Positions 55,606 to 64,000 of a DNA stretch of 64,000 nucleotides are shown here, one piece after another. Where the stretch lies: contig NZ_JAEUAO010000007.1 of assembly GCF_019511375.1 (NCBI RefSeq), positions 62,001 to 126,000 of the forward strand, read 5' to 3'. Positions within the stretch are counted from its first letter, which is position 1. Every line of letters starts with the position of its first letter. The notes beneath the pieces were generated by a model. That model was not told the DNA's origin. It made no database searches and saw only the letters and a list, made by a program, of their open reading frames with translations. The position numbers and the translations under genes were made by a program. Origin of the DNA: Rhizobium herbae. Its GTDB lineage: Bacteria; Pseudomonadota; Alphaproteobacteria; Rhizobiales; Rhizobiaceae.

Positions 55606-55923
55606 ATGCGCAAGACACTTCTGGCCGCCTCCGCGGTCTTCATGGCGATCACGGCGCCGGCTTTTGCCCAGGCCGTTGTCGTCGACCCCGGCATGACCAG
55701 TTCGACCACGGTGGAGCTTCCCGGCGAGGTTCGCACCTATGTCCTGCAGCGCGAGGTTCCGTCCGTCGCCTACGAGGGTGCCATTGTCGTCGGACAGCCT
55801 TTGCCAGACACGGTCCAGCTTCATCTGGTCGATGGGCACCCCGATTACGCCTATACCGTCGTTAACGAACGGCGCGTGATCGTCAATCCGCAAAACCGCA
55901 CTGTGATTCAGGTGCTGGAATAG
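55606..55923 (+). CDS. DUF1236 family secreted protein
   Basis: A 105-residue exported protein with a signal peptide (about 1-22, TAPAFAQA) and a single DUF1236-type domain: VPSVAYEGAIVVGQPLPDTV, then DYAYTVVNERRVIVNPQNRT. Such proteins are common in Rhizobiales and their function is unknown. ATG 55606 has AAGGAGAAAGATC upstream. A shared terminator follows. Confidence 0.85.
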   Translation: MRKTLLAASAVFMAITAPAFAQAVVVDPGMTSSTTVELPGEVRTYVLQREVPSVAYEGAIVVGQPLPDTVQLHLVDGHPDYAYTVVNERRVIVNPQNRTVIQVLE

Positions 55924-55935
55924 AGTGACAACAAG

Positions 55936-55971
55936 AAAAGCCCCGGCCGCGCGGAAACGGCCGGGGCTTTT
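55936..55971. terminator. bidirectional terminator
   Basis: AAAGCCCCGGCCG, short loop, CGGCCGGGGCTTTT, between the convergent DUF1236 gene and the next minus-strand gene. A- and T-tracts on both sides fit use in both directions. Confidence 0.9.
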
Positions 55972-55991
55972 GATTGTCCGGTTGCCGGATA

Positions 55992-57185
55992 TCAGTCGTT
56001 CGCCGTCACCTTGACGCCGAGCACGCTCGGCACCGTGTTCGGAGCGCCCATAGCCGCGCCGACGATCATCGGGAAGGGGACGGGCTTGGCCGGCTCGGCG
56101 CTGATCGTCAGGCTCTTCGGCGTGTCGAGATAGCTGTTGACGGCGGTGGAGACCTGGTTCTGCAGTTCCGGCACGTTGAGTTGCGCCATCATCAGCGGCA
56201 CCATGCCCTTGAGCGACTGGGCGAGCTGCTCGCCGGAAACGCCCTGCTGTCCACCGATATAGTCGAGAACGCGCTTGGTGATGGTCGCGTCGTCGAAACG
56301 GATCGAGGCGCTGTTGAAGGTCAGCTGCTGGACGAGACCCATCATTGCAAGGCCCATCGCCTGGTTGGCTTCTTCCTTGTTCGGGTTGGCGGCCGCAGCC
56401 TTCGTCGCTTCCTGCATGGATTTCATGAATTCCATCGTATAGCCGGAAATATCGAAGGCGAGGGCAAGCCGGCCGACATTGGCGAAGTCGAAGGCGTATT
56501 CGTCGAGCGAAACATTGCCGGTGGCGACTTCCCAGCTGCCCTTCATCGTCACTTCGCCATCCAGCGTCTTCAGGCCGAGCTTTTCGATCGCATCCTTGGT
56601 CTTGGCGTCCTCGACATCCGAAAGATCCGCCTTGATGCCCGACAGCGTAGCGTCGAAATCGAAGCCTGTGTCGCTTTCCTGCTTCGTCAGATTGGCTTCG
56701 GATTCGGTGATCGCGAAGACCTGCTTGCCCTTGACGGTGACCGTGACCGGGCCGGTCCCGGCGGATTCGTAGAGAACGATATCGTTGATTGTGCCGCTCG
56801 ACGGATTGCCGGGAATGGTCAATCCGCTCATGGCTATGTCCTTGGCAGCCAAGGCAACGTCGTCTGCCTTGAAGTCGATGTCCGGCAGCGTGACCGTCTC
56901 GGCGTAATAACCGCCGCCGTCTGTTTCCTCGACGCCTTCAAGCGTCACTTCGCCGACCTTGAGATCCGTATCCGGGGCTGCGATCGACTTGACGCTGACG
57001 CCGGAAAGCGTGATCGTCGTACCGTCCACTTCCACACCCTCATAGGCGATCGTCATGCCGTTCGAGGCATAGGCGGCATTCAGCTTGGTGACGAGATCCG
57101 CGCCGTCAAGCGCGAAGGCCGGACCGGAAAGGCCGACAAAAGCGGCGCTCGCCAACATCAGACGGAGGTTGCAGGTAGGCATCAT
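55992..57185 (-). CDS. exported protein of unknown function
   Basis: A 397-residue protein with a signal peptide (about 1-27, LSGPAFA) and a long series of beta-strands with repeating GxxxTLxGVxV patterns (VDGTTITLSGVSVKSI, VGEVTLEGVEE, GKQVFAITESEANL), then a helical segment (MEFMKSMQEATKAAAANPNK). The repeated amphipathic strands recall periplasmic beta-taco or AsmA-like lipid/barrel proteins, but I cannot assign a family. ATG 57185 or 57182. It is divergent from parC. Confidence 0.7.
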   Translation of the reverse strand: MMPTCNLRLMLASAAFVGLSGPAFALDGADLVTKLNAAYASNGMTIAYEGVEVDGTTITLSGVSVKSIAAPDTDLKVGEVTLEGVEETDGGGYYAETVTLPDIDFKADDVALAAKDIAMSGLTIPGNPSSGTINDIVLYESAGTGPVTVTVKGKQVFAITESEANLTKQESDTGFDFDATLSGIKADLSDVEDAKTKDAIEKLGLKTLDGEVTMKGSWEVATGNVSLDEYAFDFANVGRLALAFDISGYTMEFMKSMQEATKAAAANPNKEEANQAMGLAMMGLVQQLTFNSASIRFDDATITKRVLDYIGGQQGVSGEQLAQSLKGMVPLMMAQLNVPELQNQVSTAVNSYLDTPKSLTISAEPAKPVPFPMIVGAAMGAPNTVPSVLGVKVTAND

Positions 57186-57447
57186 GAGACGGGTCCTTGT
57201 TGGAAGGGTTTAGTTTCGAAAGCATTCCTAATACGGATTGAGGCCGAAATATATTCGAATTGTACAACCGCATCATGTTTTCACGACCGGTTCAATTTCC
57301 GGCTGAACAGCGACCTTTGACGTCATCGTCATCTCGTCCTGCCCTTGATTGAAGCGACGCAGATCAAGGGTGCCAAAACGCCGGTTCTCCACAACGCGAT
57401 GCCCTGCAATCCTTGCTGTTGCGGGCTTCTTGAGATAGCAACAAGGC

Positions 57448-59724
57448 ATGGGACAAAGCCTTTTGCCGCCGTCGGGCGGAGACGACAATATTCTGCCTGT
57501 TGACCTCAAGGCGGCGCTCGAAGAGCGCTACCTCGCCTATGCGCTGTCGACGATCATGCACCGCGCGCTGCCGGATGTTCGCGACGGCCTGAAGCCGGTG
57601 CACCGCCGCATCGTTCATGCGATGAGCGAAATGGGGCTGCGCTCCAACTCGTCCTTCAAGAAATGCGCCCGCATCGTCGGCGACGTCATTGGTAAGTTCC
57701 ACCCGCACGGCGACCAATCGGTCTATGACGCCCTGGTGCGCCTGGCGCAGGATTTCTCCCAGCGTTATCCGATCGTCGACGGACAGGGCAACTTCGGCAA
57801 TATCGACGGCGACAGCGCCGCCGCCTACCGCTATACCGAAGCGCGCATGACCGACGTGGCGAGCCTGCTACTCGAAGGCATCGACCAGGACGCGGTCGAC
57901 TTCCGCCCGACCTACAACGAGGAAGACCAGGAACCGGTCGTGCTGCCGGGCGCCTTTCCTAACCTTCTCGCCAACGGCGCCGCCGGCATCGCCGTCGGCA
58001 TGGCGACCTCCATTCCGCCGCACAACGCGCATGAACTCTGCGATGCGGCGCTGCAGCTGATCAAGAACCCGGATGCGACCATCGAAGACCTGATGTTCGA
58101 TCCGAACAACCCCGAGCGGGGCGGGATCGAAGGCCCGGATCTTCCCACCGGCGGCATCATCATCGACAGCCGCGAGAGCATCATCGAAGCCTACAGGACC
58201 GGTCGCGGCGGCTTTCGCGTCCGTGCCAAATGGGAGGTCGAGGATACCGGTCGCGGCGGCTACCAGATCATCGTCACCGAAATCCCCTTCCAGGTGCAGA
58301 AGTCGCGGCTGATCGAGAAGATCGCCGAGCTGCTTTTGGCCCGCAAGCTGCCGCTCCTCGAAGACGTGCGTGACGAATCGGCCGAGGATGTGCGGCTGGT
58401 ACTGGTGCCGAAGAGCCGTTCGGTCGACCCGACGATCCTGATGGAATCGCTGTTCAAGCTGTCGGAGCTCGAAAACCGCATTCCGCTCAACATGAACGTG
58501 CTGTCGATGGGGCGCGTGCCGAAGGTGATGGCGCTGAATGAGGTCCTGCTCGAATGGTTGGACCATCGCCGCGAGGTCTTGCTGCGCCGCTCGCGCTTCC
58601 GGCTGGCCGCCATCGACCGCCGTCTCGAAATTCTGGGCGGCTATCTCATCGCCTATCTCAATCTCGATGAGGTCATTCGCATCATCCGCGAGGAGGACGA
58701 GCCGAAGCCCGCGCTGATCGCGCGCTTCACGCTCACCGACCTGCAGGCCGAATCGATCCTCAACATGCGGCTGCGCTCGCTGCGCAAGCTCGAGGAATTC
58801 GAGATCCGCACCGAATTCGACGCGTTGTCGAAGGAGAAAGCGGAAATCGAGGCACTGCTTGCCTCCAACGACAAGCAGTGGCAGACCGTCGCCTGGGAAA
58901 TCGGCGAGGTGAAGAAGAAATTCGCCAAGGCCACCGAGATCGGCCGCCGCCGCACGCTGTTCTCGAACGCTCCGGAAGCCGATCTGGAAGCGATCCAGCA
59001 GGCGATGATCGAGAAGGAGCCGATCACCGTCGTCATCTCCGAGAAGGGCTGGATTCGCGCGCTGAAGGGCCACATCTCCGATGTCTCGACCTTGCAGTTC
59101 AAGGAAGGCGACGGGCTGAAGCTGTCGTTCACGGCCTCCACCACCGACCGCATCCTTGTCGTCACCACCGGCGGCAAGGCGTACACGCTGGGTGGCGACA
59201 AGCTGCCGGGCGGACGCGGCCATGGCGAGCCGCTGCGCATCATGGTCGACATGGAAAACGATCAGGACGTGCTGACCGCCTTCGTTCACGACCCCTCGCG
59301 CAAGCTGCTGATATCCTCGGCGGCTGGCAACGGTTTCGTCGTGCCGGAGGCCGACATGGTCGCCAACACCCGCAAGGGCAAGCAGATCATGAACGTCGCC
59401 ATGCCGGACGAGGCAAAGCTCGTCGTCCCGGTCAAGGGCGATCATGTCGCCATTGTCGGCGAGAACCGCAAGATGCTGGTCTTCCCGCTCGCACAGATCC
59501 CGGAAATGGGCCGCGGCAAGGGCGTGCGCCTGCAGCGCTACAAGGATGGGGGCGTCTGCGACATCCGCTGCTTCGCCATCGCCGACGGCCTCACCTGGGC
59601 CGACAGCGCCGGCCGCAGCTTCACCAAGACCAGGGACGAACTCATCGAATGGCTGGGCGACCGCGCGTCGGCGGGCAGGACTGTGCCGAAGGGCTTTCCG
59701 CGGAGCGGCAAGTTTACGGGGTGA
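57448..59724 (+). CDS. parC: DNA topoisomerase IV subunit A
   Basis: A 758-residue type IIA topoisomerase subunit that unlinks daughter chromosomes. The breakage domain has [27 protein letters not shown], and the catalytic Tyr129 in RYTEAR; the coiled gate and a C-terminal beta-propeller region with degenerate GGxxxTxxxxx-type blades follow ([29 protein letters not shown]). At the quinolone-region position matching E. coli Ser80 there is Gln90, and Asp94 at the Glu84 position. ParC rather than GyrA is supported by length and the lack of the GyrA-box. Confidence 0.94.
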   Translation: MGQSLLPPSGGDDNILPVDLKAALEERYLAYALSTIMHRALPDVRDGLKPVHRRIVHAMSEMGLRSNSSFKKCARIVGDVIGKFHPHGDQSVYDALVRLAQDFSQRYPIVDGQGNFGNIDGDSAAAYRYTEARMTDVASLLLEGIDQDAVDFRPTYNEEDQEPVVLPGAFPNLLANGAAGIAVGMATSIPPHNAHELCDAALQLIKNPDATIEDLMFDPNNPERGGIEGPDLPTGGIIIDSRESIIEAYRTGRGGFRVRAKWEVEDTGRGGYQIIVTEIPFQVQKSRLIEKIAELLLARKLPLLEDVRDESAEDVRLVLVPKSRSVDPTILMESLFKLSELENRIPLNMNVLSMGRVPKVMALNEVLLEWLDHRREVLLRRSRFRLAAIDRRLEILGGYLIAYLNLDEVIRIIREEDEPKPALIARFTLTDLQAESILNMRLRSLRKLEEFEIRTEFDALSKEKAEIEALLASNDKQWQTVAWEIGEVKKKFAKATEIGRRRTLFSNAPEADLEAIQQAMIEKEPITVVISEKGWIRALKGHISDVSTLQFKEGDGLKLSFTASTTDRILVVTTGGKAYTLGGDKLPGGRGHGEPLRIMVDMENDQDVLTAFVHDPSRKLLISSAAGNGFVVPEADMVANTRKGKQIMNVAMPDEAKLVVPVKGDHVAIVGENRKMLVFPLAQIPEMGRGKGVRLQRYKDGGVCDIRCFAIADGLTWADSAGRSFTKTRDELIEWLGDRASAGRTVPKGFPRSGKFTG

Positions 59725-59755
59725 TCAGGGCTTTCGCCTGCTCCACCTCCAGCAC

Positions 59756-60145
59756 CTACTCGACCTGAACAACAAAATCGCGAAGAAAACGAACCGCTCC
59801 GGCCTCGTCTATTTCGCCTGCGGCAACGGACAAGACGAAACTGAACAGGTTTGCGTCACTCGTTTCGATTTCATATCCGTGGTCCATCAGGAAAACGGCG
59901 GCTGCAACAATGGCGACACGCTTGTTTCCGTCGATGAACGCATGGTTCATGGCAAGGCCGTTGAGATAGGCTGCGGCCAGCTCGATAGTGTCGTCGCAGC
60001 CATAATTCGCCTTGTTGACAGCTCGAGCCAAGGCGCAATCCAGCGTGCCTTCATCTCTCAGGCCGAAGGCGCCGCCAAATCGCTCAATTTGCATCGTGTG
60101 GAATTTCTCGACGATCGCGCGGTCGAGAAAAATCCAGTCGCTCAT
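59756..60145 (-). CDS. doc: Doc-type (Fic family) death-on-curing toxin
   Basis: A 129-residue Fic-fold protein of the death-on-curing class. The Fic motif HAFIDGNKRVA (His68, Asp72, Lys75, Arg76) is intact, and the surrounding helices (RDEGTLDCALAR, AAAYLNGLAMNH) match. Phage P1 Doc phosphorylates EF-Tu; other family members AMPylate. The ATG (60145-60143) overlaps the end of an upstream antitoxin reading frame that looks truncated. It lies just behind parC, convergent to it. Active state is unknown. Confidence 0.85.
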   Translation of the reverse strand: MSDWIFLDRAIVEKFHTMQIERFGGAFGLRDEGTLDCALARAVNKANYGCDDTIELAAAYLNGLAMNHAFIDGNKRVAIVAAAVFLMDHGYEIETSDANLFSFVLSVAAGEIDEAGAVRFLRDFVVQVE

Positions 60146-60221
60146 TCAGCAAGCTTACAAGAACTTCCTTCGGGATGATAATACCCTCGGAGTTGCCGAT
60201 CTTGCGAATGGTGACGTTCAT
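60144..60221 (-). pseudogene. truncated AbrB/MazE-type antitoxin
   Basis: From ATG 60221, after GGAG, the frame reads MNVTIRKIGNSEGIIIPKEV (20 residues), the start of a SpoVT/AbrB-fold antitoxin. The usual remaining ~50 residues, including the toxin-binding tail, are absent: the frame runs on into the doc gene in the wrong phase and ends at 60084. In a neighbouring frame the last codons before doc read KLAE-stop, like the normal end of such an antitoxin. An internal deletion of the antitoxin gene is the simplest explanation. Confidence 0.6.
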
Positions 60222-60234
60222 GGGAAATCTCCAA

Positions 60235-60253
60235 TGTTATAATCGTGTTATAA
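60235..60253 (-). promoter_or_regulatory. repeat at the Doc operon promoter
   Basis: TGTTATAA occurs at 60235-60242 and again at 60246-60253, 11 bp apart (one helical turn); the second, GTTATAAC, is self-complementary. TA operons are usually autorepressed by the antitoxin, so this is a candidate operator/-10 region. It lies directly upstream of the antitoxin start. Confidence 0.5.
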
Positions 60254-60295
60254 CTGATTTCCCAACGCTGCAATTGAAGCACAGGCGTGAAGGCC

Positions 60296-61207
60296 TCACC
60301 CCGTAAATGGAAACTCGGCAGCCGCATCCTTGTCACGTCCAGACTTCCTGCGCATCTGCCACACCGAGTGCCCGACCAGCGCCAGGATCAGGATCGTGCC
60401 GCCGATCAGCGTCTGGACGGTCGGGACTTCCTCAAAGACGATCCAGATCCAGATCGGGGCGAGGATGGTTTCGAGCAGGTAGAACATCCCGACTTCCGGG
60501 GCGGAGAGATAGCGCGGGCCGGTGGCGAGGCAGAAAAAGGCGAGCGGGATCATCACCAGCCCGTTGAACAGGATCCAGCCGGGATGGGCGATCGCCAGGC
60601 CCTCGGACGGCGACAGGAGATAGCCGACGATGCCAGGGAAGAGGGCGGTTGCGAGCGGCACCAGGCCCATGTCCCGGCCGCTCGCCCGGCTGACGGTGAT
60701 GGCGGATGCGAGCAGCAGCGCCGAGCAGCACGCCATGGCATCACCGAAGAAGTTGCCGCTTTGCAGGCCGTCCTGGACGATCAGCCCGACACCGAACACC
60801 ATCACGGCCATCGTCAGCAGGGTGGCATTGGACGGTCGTTCCTTGAGGAAGATCCAGGACAGCAGGGCTGCGAACATCGAGGTGAACGCGACGAGGAAGA
60901 CGATGTTGGCGGTTGCGGTGTTGAAGACGGACAAGAGGAAGGTGAGGGAGGCGAGACCGTAGAACAGGCCCGCCGCAAGGCCGGCCTTGCCCGGCATCAG
61001 AGCGATCTTCCGACCGAGAATTTTATTGAGCACGACCCAGGCAAAGAGCGCCACCGCGAAGGTGGAGAGGCTGCGGACTGCAAGCAGCGACCAGACTTCG
61101 CCGTCGGCGGAGCGGATCAACGGGATGTCGAAGGATAAGGCAAGGCCGCCAACGCCGGTGATGAGAAGGCCGCGGCGGTGGTGGGCGGCATCGATGGTCT
61201 GGCTCAA
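60296..61207 (-). CDS. EamA/DMT-family transporter
   Basis: A 303-residue inner-membrane protein with about ten hydrophobic helices in two EamA repeats (about 10-140 and 150-285), starting MSQTIDAAHHRRGLLITGVG. The second repeat ends with the typical PTVQTLIGGTILILALV. DMT members export amino acids or metabolites; no substrate can be named. It ends just past the Doc operon and follows bpt on the same strand, ten bases downstream. Confidence 0.88.
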   Translation of the reverse strand: MSQTIDAAHHRRGLLITGVGGLALSFDIPLIRSADGEVWSLLAVRSLSTFAVALFAWVVLNKILGRKIALMPGKAGLAAGLFYGLASLTFLLSVFNTATANIVFLVAFTSMFAALLSWIFLKERPSNATLLTMAVMVFGVGLIVQDGLQSGNFFGDAMACCSALLLASAITVSRASGRDMGLVPLATALFPGIVGYLLSPSEGLAIAHPGWILFNGLVMIPLAFFCLATGPRYLSAPEVGMFYLLETILAPIWIWIVFEEVPTVQTLIGGTILILALVGHSVWQMRRKSGRDKDAAAEFPFTG

Positions 61208-61217
61208 GCTTCAGTCC

Positions 61218-61982
61218 CTATGTGGTGGCTGCACTCTCGCCTGTATAGCGCTCCCATCCGCGGGCCATAAGGTGCTCCTGCGGCAGAAACTTGGTCTTAT
61301 AGTCCATCTTGCGCGATCCCTTGACCCAGTAGCCGAGATACACATGCGGCAGGCTGCGGTCCTTCGCCTTGCGGATATGGTCAAGGATCATGAAGGTGCC
61401 GAGCGAGCGGTGCGACATTTCCGGCTCGAAATAGGAATAGACCATCGACAGGCCGTCGGCCATCTTGTCGGTAAGGGCTGCCGCGATCAGCGGACCCTTG
61501 GCCTTGCCGATGCCGTCGCCTTCGACCTTCAACCGGTATTCGATGATCTTGGTGTTGACGTGCGTGTCCTCCACCATCATCGCATAGTCGAGGACCGACA
61601 TGTCCGACATGCCGCCCTTCTGGTGGCGGTGGTCGAGATAGCGGCGGAACAGGCTGTATTGCTCGCTGGAAGGTTCGGCCGGATATTCCGCCGAAACCAC
61701 GTCGCTGTTGAGAGCCAGGATGCGCCGCATCGACCGGGTGGGGGAAAACTCGCCGGCGATGATCCTGACCGAGATGCAGGCCCGGCAGGTTTCGCAGGCC
61801 GGGCGATAGGCGATGTTCTGCGAGCGGCGGAAGCCGCCCTGAGTCAGGAGATCGTTGAGTTCGGGTGCCCGCTCGCCCACCATGTGGGTAAAAACCTTCC
61901 GCTCCATCTCCTGCGGCAGATACGGGCAGGTCGCCGGTGCGGTCAGGTAGAATTGTGGAGACGGTGCAGTTTGCGTGTTCAT
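61218..61982 (-). CDS. bpt: aspartate/glutamate leucyltransferase (Bpt/Ate family)
   Basis: A 254-residue aminoacyl-tRNA-protein transferase of the N-degron pathway; bacterial Bpt adds Leu (or Arg in some) to N-terminal Asp/Glu to mark proteins for ClpAP/ClpS. Family segments: [36 protein letters not shown] (with the conserved Cys set), [29 protein letters not shown] and [14 protein letters not shown]. Length is normal. The upstream 61983-62160 gap is the probable promoter region. Confidence 0.93.
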   Translation of the reverse strand: MNTQTAPSPQFYLTAPATCPYLPQEMERKVFTHMVGERAPELNDLLTQGGFRRSQNIAYRPACETCRACISVRIIAGEFSPTRSMRRILALNSDVVSAEYPAEPSSEQYSLFRRYLDHRHQKGGMSDMSVLDYAMMVEDTHVNTKIIEYRLKVEGDGIGKAKGPLIAAALTDKMADGLSMVYSYFEPEMSHRSLGTFMILDHIRKAKDRSLPHVYLGYWVKGSRKMDYKTKFLPQEHLMARGWERYTGESAATT

Positions 61983-62160
61983 ATGCTGCGGAGATCGCTC
62001 GTCGTGGCCGCTTCGAAAACATTAGCATGGCGCAAGATTAAAAAAGGTCAATCGCGACTTTTTGAGCAATAGGTCGCAACGCGCTAAATCTGTGTTTTCA
62101 GCTGTTTTCGCCGGGAAGGGGGGGCGGGCGACACGGCTGGCCACCCGTCGCAAGGGCGAA

Positions 62161-62625
62161 TCAGTAGAGGTCGCGACGCACCGTCACCGTGCCGATCAGA
62201 AGGTCGTGCAGCAGGCGGCCGCGGTCGGTGAAGAGGCCGATCAGCAGGACCAGCGGCGTCAAGAGCGCGTTGGCGATCCAGAAGATCACCAGATGCACGA
62301 TGGCGGTCAGGAAATCCATCGGCCGCCCGTCGGTGCGGGCAATCGCGATGCCCATCATGTTCATGCCGGGCGAGGCCTGTTTCACGCCGCCGACGGTGAG
62401 GCCGAAATAGAGCATGGCGAGACCGGCAAACAGCACGGGATAAAGCATGAAGCCGAGCCCGAGCGTCAGGATGCCGAAGAAGAAGACGACGACCGCTGCC
62501 GGAATCCACAGAAGCGCGACGATGGCATAGTCGATCACGAAAGCGATGACGCGGCGGCTCAAGACACCCTGATAGGCCCGCCAGTCATTGCTCGGGATAC
62601 GCAAATTTTCATCCTGCACAGTCAT
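62161..62625 (-). CDS. RDD-domain membrane protein
   Basis: A 154-residue inner-membrane protein with an RDD domain (three to four helices; R-x-x-A-x-x-x-D segment as RRVIAFVIDYAIVAL, then SPGMNMMGIAIARTDGRP). Function unknown; RDD proteins have been linked to ion exchange or salt tolerance in some bacteria. ATG 62625. It is 85 bp downstream of hemB on the same strand. Confidence 0.88.
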   Translation of the reverse strand: MTVQDENLRIPSNDWRAYQGVLSRRVIAFVIDYAIVALLWIPAAVVVFFFGILTLGLGFMLYPVLFAGLAMLYFGLTVGGVKQASPGMNMMGIAIARTDGRPMDFLTAIVHLVIFWIANALLTPLVLLIGLFTDRGRLLHDLLIGTVTVRRDLY

Positions 62626-62709
62626 GACCGTTCTCCATCGTCAACAGCCAGGCATATGGGGAGGGCGTCCTCAAAATGCAAATGGCGGGTGAAAATAACG
62701 GCAAGCCGG

Positions 62710-63726
<1,017 letters not shown>

Positions 63727-64000
63727 GTCGGTCGTCTTTCGGTCATTCGTGTGGGTGGTGGCGGTTTATCATGCGGGGCGGGCAAAGGAAAATGGTTGAG
63801 GTGCGGCACGTTTACGCTTCGCGTGAGGGGGAGGGGCGGAGTTGACGGGGCGCTGAAAGCTGCCTCGTGAAAATAGAATAGGTGACACCTCTCAGCGCCG
63901 CGTTCGGCGGTTTGTGCCCGCAAACTCGTTCCGCTACGGCCTCTCGGCCCTCTGTGCGATTGCACGCCCGCAGCAGCAGCATCGGCCTGCGGAGGGGAAC
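63727..64000. other. right-edge region without a recognised gene
   Basis: Upstream of hemB (minus strand), so it should include its promoter. A minus-strand frame (63965-63723, Pro/Arg-rich) overlaps the hemB start and looks spurious. Nothing else was recognised. Confidence 0.5.

Noticed and set aside
57868-59445. 525-codon minus-strand frame
   Set aside because: Antisense of parC.

Overview
This is a 64 kb piece of a high-GC alphaproteobacterial chromosome, most likely from the Rhizobiaceae (Rhizobium/Ensifer/Shinella relatives). The pointers are a RopB-type outer membrane protein, a DUF1236 protein, an HdaA-like DnaA regulator, a Bpt-type leucyl/arginyl transferase, the galactose/arabinose 1-dehydrogenase family, and two intergenic inverted repeats of the kind common in rhizobia. 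No rRNA, tRNA or CRISPR array was seen. Genus is not resolved from sequence alone.

Layout. 1-4,040 (+): tail of fabF, then mltG, yicC and gmk (fatty-acid elongation, peptidoglycan processing, RNA decay, GMP kinase). 4,040-11,628 (-): the envelope-assembly operon lptF-lptG-lptD-surA-like-pdxA-rsmA, with overlapping stops and starts. 11,952-13,906 (+): pepA and holC. 14,092-19,471: sugar 1-dehydrogenase, tandem GNAT protein, small membrane protein, ABC-F ATPase and a degenerate GGDEF protein. 19,590-21,780: a small accessory patch with a frameshifted gene, a GIY-YIG-like protein, a deoxyribosyltransferase/TIR-like protein and a decayed tyrosine-recombinase tail. 21,782-25,120: DinB-family protein, ndk, a lipoprotein, a CGNR regulator and a divergent LivH-type permease that share a palindromic operator. 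25,144-29,474 (-): SDR-uvrC-pgsA-moaD-moaE. 29,844-33,263: ropB, GST, RNase T2, a secreted protein and rlmJ. 33,332-36,067 (+): a molybdopterin oxidoreductase split by a frameshift, then nudK. 36,069-37,975 (-): a VapC relic, purN and purM. 38,195-43,799 (+): AI-2E permease, hdaA, ppk, ppx.

43,913-53,434 holds accessory genes around the housekeeping gene rnd: two tandem RTX proteins, a membrane-anchored class III cyclase, a multicopper oxidase, an MFS transporter and a methyltransferase. 53,644-63,726 returns to core genes: aspS, a DUF1236 protein, a large exported protein, parC, a Doc toxin with a broken antitoxin, an EamA transporter, bpt, an RDD protein and hemB.

Most of the window is ordinary chromosome. 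The parts worth a second look are the 2.2 kb accessory patch at 19.6-21.8 kb (two possible defence-type proteins beside an integrase scar), the RTX tandem duplication that carried a copy of the 3' end of ppx, the Doc toxin whose antitoxin is truncated, the VapC relic against purN, the frameshifted molybdoenzyme, and the palindromes at the mltG start and between the CGNR regulator and the permease.
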